A stretch of DNA of 64,000 nucleotides, from the NCBI RefSeq assembly GCF_900095795.1, contig NZ_LT608328.1, positions 2,039,001 to 2,103,000 of the forward strand, in the 5' to 3' direction. Position 1 is the stretch's first letter. Each line of letters begins with the position of its first letter. The position numbers were made by a program, and so were the translations under genes. The notes beneath the pieces are model-generated. The model worked only from the letters and a program-made list of their open reading frames with translations, was not told the origin of the DNA and searched no databases. This DNA comes from Petrimonas mucosa (GTDB taxonomy: Bacteria > Bacteroidota > Bacteroidia > Bacteroidales > Dysgonomonadaceae). This document shows positions 61,305 to 64,000 of this stretch, one piece after another.

Positions 61305-61312
61305 CAAATCTA
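61305..61312 (-). promoter_or_regulatory. Promoter -7 element for nspC
   Basis: TAGATTTG on the minus strand fits TAnnTTTG, 21 bases before the chosen ATG. Confidence 0.5.
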
Positions 61313-61379
61313 CAAAAAAATCGGCGAACAGAAGCCTGGCACACGAAAAAGAGTCTCCCAGTAAAGGTCCGGCAGAACC

Positions 61380-63968
61380 TTAGTTCCTGAAATAGACATT
61401 CTCGTCTATAGCGTCGATCACAATCGGCCTGGAGTTGTCCACCTTGCCTGAGAGGATATCCTTCGACAACTGGTTCAGCACCTTCCGCTGAATGACCCGT
61501 TTCACAGGACGTGCCCCGAACTCGGGATCGTAGCCCGCTTCCGCGATGCTCTCTACCGCCTCATCGGTATACTCCAGCGTAATGCTGTTGCCGGCAAGCA
61601 TCTTTTTCACCCCATCCAGCTGGATGCGGACGATCTGTTTGATCTCCTCCTGTTTGAGCGGGGCAAACATGATGATGTCGTCGATCCGGTTCAGGAACTC
61701 GGGACGGATGGTCTGCTTCAGCATGCTCAACACCAGGTTCCTGGTGTTCTCCACAACCTCCTCGCGGTTCCGTTCGGTCAGCTTCTCGAAGTTCTCCCGG
61801 ATCAGGGCTGAACCCATATTGGAGGTCATGATGATGATGGTGTTCTTGAAGTTCACCACCCTCCCCTTGTTGTCGGTCAGACGGCCATCATCCAGTACCT
61901 GCAGCAGGATGTTGAAGACATCCGGATGAGCCTTTTCGATCTCGTCGAACAGTACCACTGAATAGGGTTTTCTCCGGATCGCCTCGGTCAGCTGTCCACC
62001 CTCGTCATACCCGACATATCCGGGAGGTGCCCCGATCAGCCGGGTTGCACTGAACTTCTCCTGATACTCGCTCATGTCGATACGGGTCATCATGTTCTCG
62101 TCGTCGAACAGGTAGTCGGCCAGCGCCTTTGCCAGCTCGGTCTTACCCACCCCGGTCGTCCCCAGAAAGATGAACGAGCCGATTGGCCGTTTCGGATCAT
62201 TCAATCCGGCACGGTTACGGCGCACGGCATCGGCAACAGCTGTAATGGCCTCTTCCTGTCCAACAACCCGCTTATGCAACTCCTCCTCCAGGTGAAGCAG
62301 CTTCTCCCGTTCGCTCTGCAGCATCCGGGTCACCGGGATTCCAGTCCAACGCGAAACCACGCCGGCGATATCTTCAGCATCCACCTCCTCCTTGATCATG
62401 GCACTGTCGCCCTGTGTTTCATGCAACCGGTTCTTCAGTTCTTCAATCTCGGCCTCCTTTTCCTTGATCTTTCCATACCGCAGTTCGGCAACCTTTCCGT
62501 AGTCTCCTTCACGCTCGGCCTTTTCTGCCTGGAACTTGGCATCCTCTATGTCGATCTTGTTCTGCTGAATACGGTTGATCAGCTCCTTCTCCGATTGCCA
62601 CCGTGCTTTCAGCACACTCTCCTCTTCGCGAAGGTTCTCAATCTGCCTGGTGAGCATCTCCTCCTTTGCCGTATCGTTTTCGCGACGGATCGCTTCACGT
62701 TCGATCTCCAACTGCTTGATACGGCGCATGATCTCATCCAGTTCATACGGTACCGAGTCTACCTCCATCCGCAACTTGGCAGCAGCCTCGTCCATCAGGT
62801 CGATCGCCTTGTCCGGCAGGAACCGGTCGGTAATATACCGGTGCGACAACTGTACCGCCGCGATGATCGCCTCATCCTTGATTCTCACCTTGTGGTGGTT
62901 TTCATACCGCTCCTTCAAACCACGGAGTATGGAGATGCTGTCAGGCTCGGACGGTTCATCCACCATCACGGTCTGGAAACGTCGTTCAAGAGCCTTGTCC
63001 TTCTCGAAATATTTCTGGTATTCGTCGAGCGTGGTGGCACCTATCGCACGCAACTCACCCCTGGCCAACGCAGGCTTCAGGATGTTTGCGGCATCCATGG
63101 CTCCTTCGCTTTTTCCAGCCCCTACAAGGGTATGAATCTCGTCGATAAAGAGAATAACTTCCCCATCGGCTTTCACCACCTCGTTCACTACCGATTTCAA
63201 CCGCTCTTCGAACTCCCCCTTATATTTGGCACCGGCAATGAGGGCTCCCATATCGAGTGAATAGATCTCCTTGCTTTTGAGGTTCTCGGGTACGTCTCCC
63301 CGAACGATACGGTGTGCGATACCCTCGGCGATGGCGGTCTTTCCCGTTCCCGGTTCGCCGATAAGAATGGGGTTATTCTTGGTGCGGCGGCTCAGGATCT
63401 GGAGTACACGGCGAATCTCCTCATCACGGCCGATCACAGGGTCGAGTTTGCCGTTCCTGGCCCTGTCGTTCAGGTTAACGGCGTATTTCCCCAGGGATTG
63501 ATAGGTGTCCTCTGCCGACGGGCTGGTCACCTTCTCGCCTTTGCGCAACTCCCTGATTGCAGTCTCAAGCCCGTTCTGCGAGATTCCGGCATTTTTCATC
63601 AATTGCGATGCACCGTTCTTCTCGCTGATCATCGCCAGTAAAAGATGTTCCAGCGCCACAAACTGGTCGCCCATCCTGTTCGCAACATCCACAGAATGCT
63701 GGAAGACCGCATTGGTCTCCCGACTCAACATCGGATCTCCACCCGAAACACGCGGATAGGATTCGATCTCCCTATTCAATGCTGTCTCCAGGTTTCTCAC
63801 GTTCACGCCAAGTTTCTGAAACAGAAAGCCGGTAACGTTTTCACCAACCAGCATTACAGCTTTTAGCAGGTGCGCAGGCTCAATCATCTGCTGATTGTTG
63901 GCCTGAGCCAGTTCGATGGCCTTTTGCACTGCCTCCTGCGACTTGATTGTAAAGTTATTGAAGTTCAT
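61380..63968 (-). CDS. clpB: ATP-dependent disaggregase ClpB
   Basis: 862 residues, full length. Clp-N repeats (residues 1-145), first AAA+ domain with GEPGTGKTA, a long coiled-coil middle domain (about 400-525), and a second AAA+ domain with [19 protein letters not shown]. The coiled-coil distinguishes it from ClpA/ClpC. It pulls proteins out of aggregates together with DnaK. The region upstream is cut by the window edge, so its heat-shock control cannot be judged. Confidence 0.97.
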   Translation of the reverse strand: MNFNNFTIKSQEAVQKAIELAQANNQQMIEPAHLLKAVMLVGENVTGFLFQKLGVNVRNLETALNREIESYPRVSGGDPMLSRETNAVFQHSVDVANRMGDQFVALEHLLLAMISEKNGASQLMKNAGISQNGLETAIRELRKGEKVTSPSAEDTYQSLGKYAVNLNDRARNGKLDPVIGRDEEIRRVLQILSRRTKNNPILIGEPGTGKTAIAEGIAHRIVRGDVPENLKSKEIYSLDMGALIAGAKYKGEFEERLKSVVNEVVKADGEVILFIDEIHTLVGAGKSEGAMDAANILKPALARGELRAIGATTLDEYQKYFEKDKALERRFQTVMVDEPSEPDSISILRGLKERYENHHKVRIKDEAIIAAVQLSHRYITDRFLPDKAIDLMDEAAAKLRMEVDSVPYELDEIMRRIKQLEIEREAIRRENDTAKEEMLTRQIENLREEESVLKARWQSEKELINRIQQNKIDIEDAKFQAEKAEREGDYGKVAELRYGKIKEKEAEIEELKNRLHETQGDSAMIKEEVDAEDIAGVVSRWTGIPVTRMLQSEREKLLHLEEELHKRVVGQEEAITAVADAVRRNRAGLNDPKRPIGSFIFLGTTGVGKTELAKALADYLFDDENMMTRIDMSEYQEKFSATRLIGAPPGYVGYDEGGQLTEAIRRKPYSVVLFDEIEKAHPDVFNILLQVLDDGRLTDNKGRVVNFKNTIIIMTSNMGSALIRENFEKLTERNREEVVENTRNLVLSMLKQTIRPEFLNRIDDIIMFAPLKQEEIKQIVRIQLDGVKKMLAGNSITLEYTDEAVESIAEAGYDPEFGARPVKRVIQRKVLNQLSKDILSGKVDNSRPIVIDAIDENVYFRN

Positions 63969-64000
63969 ATGTTGTATATTTATTTGTTCTATATAATGGG

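Noticed and set aside
1-64000. CRISPR array, prophage or integrative element
   Set aside because: No regularly spaced repeats, no integrase or phage structural genes; only one IS element is present.

Overview
The window looks like a chromosomal segment of a Bacteroidales bacterium. By gene content and protein style it resembles Dysgonomonadaceae/Porphyromonadaceae relatives such as Proteiniphilum or Petrimonas; that family-level guess is inference, not a database match. Support comes from repeated Bacteroidetes-type -7 promoter elements (TAnnTTTG, some with a TTG/TTTG about 20 bases upstream), a fused ResB-CcsA cytochrome c maturation protein, AsnA-type asparagine synthetase, a Gfo/Idh oxidoreductase with a Tat-lipoprotein leader, a NapC-like cytochrome fused to an FGE-like domain, a GluP-type sugar transporter, B12-dependent ribonucleotide reductase, and SpeA plus NspC of the carboxyspermidine polyamine route. 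Most of the window is ordinary core chromosome with one insertion sequence. I saw no tRNA, rRNA, prophage or CRISPR array.

Layout. 1-8.4 kb: tail of an S41 protease, CapA-like phosphatase, MgtC, a DUF1460 amidase with uracil-DNA glycosylase, asnA, the pyrK-pyrD pair, an amino acid permease and an XRE regulator. 8.4-9.3 kb: a 900-base AT-rich gap with a GC-rich, potentially structured island and a duplicated 20-base element in front of glutathione peroxidase. 9.3-16.3 kb: holA, amn, an orphan HsdR N-terminal nuclease domain, nfeD, folK and a Rel-type (p)ppGpp synthetase whose hydrolase domain is degenerate. 16.4-27.7 kb: beta-mannosidase, serine dehydratase, a DUF1080-hydrolase fusion lipoprotein with a porin, ogt, and a DUF4199-glycosyltransferase-nitroreductase-apbE operon, then a uracil permease with a strong terminator. 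27.7-35.4 kb: a cytoplasmic Gfo/Idh with ccsBA, preceded by a structured leader, and a separate operon of a membrane tetraheme cytochrome fused to an FGE-like domain, a Tat-lipoprotein Gfo/Idh and a Tat-exported sugar isomerase. 35.4-36.6 kb: an IS30-family element.

36.8-49.1 kb: acyl-CoA synthetase; a galactose operon (galM-gluP-galK) followed by a Nudix-type regulator and preceded by palindromic operator-like sites; a sugar nucleotidyltransferase with a CNNM/CBS protein; tetR-fabG-rluA with a clear autoregulatory operator; and trpB2 behind a promoter and an attenuator-like terminator. 49.1-50.6 kb: a promoter, a roughly 250-nt rod-shaped RNA that folds like 6S RNA and ends at an intrinsic terminator, then a chromate-transporter pair. 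50.6-64 kb: GNAT, topA, yigZ, nrdJ, speA, nadD, a GlsB-like membrane protein, nspC and clpB.

The most interesting biology is the 31.4-35.3 kb operon. It places periplasmic sugar oxidation and isomerisation enzymes of the families used in 3-keto-glycoside breakdown next to a membrane-anchored multiheme cytochrome, with the cytochrome maturation gene downstream. Next are the 6S-like RNA upstream of the chromate transporters and the leader structures in front of ccsBA and trpB2.
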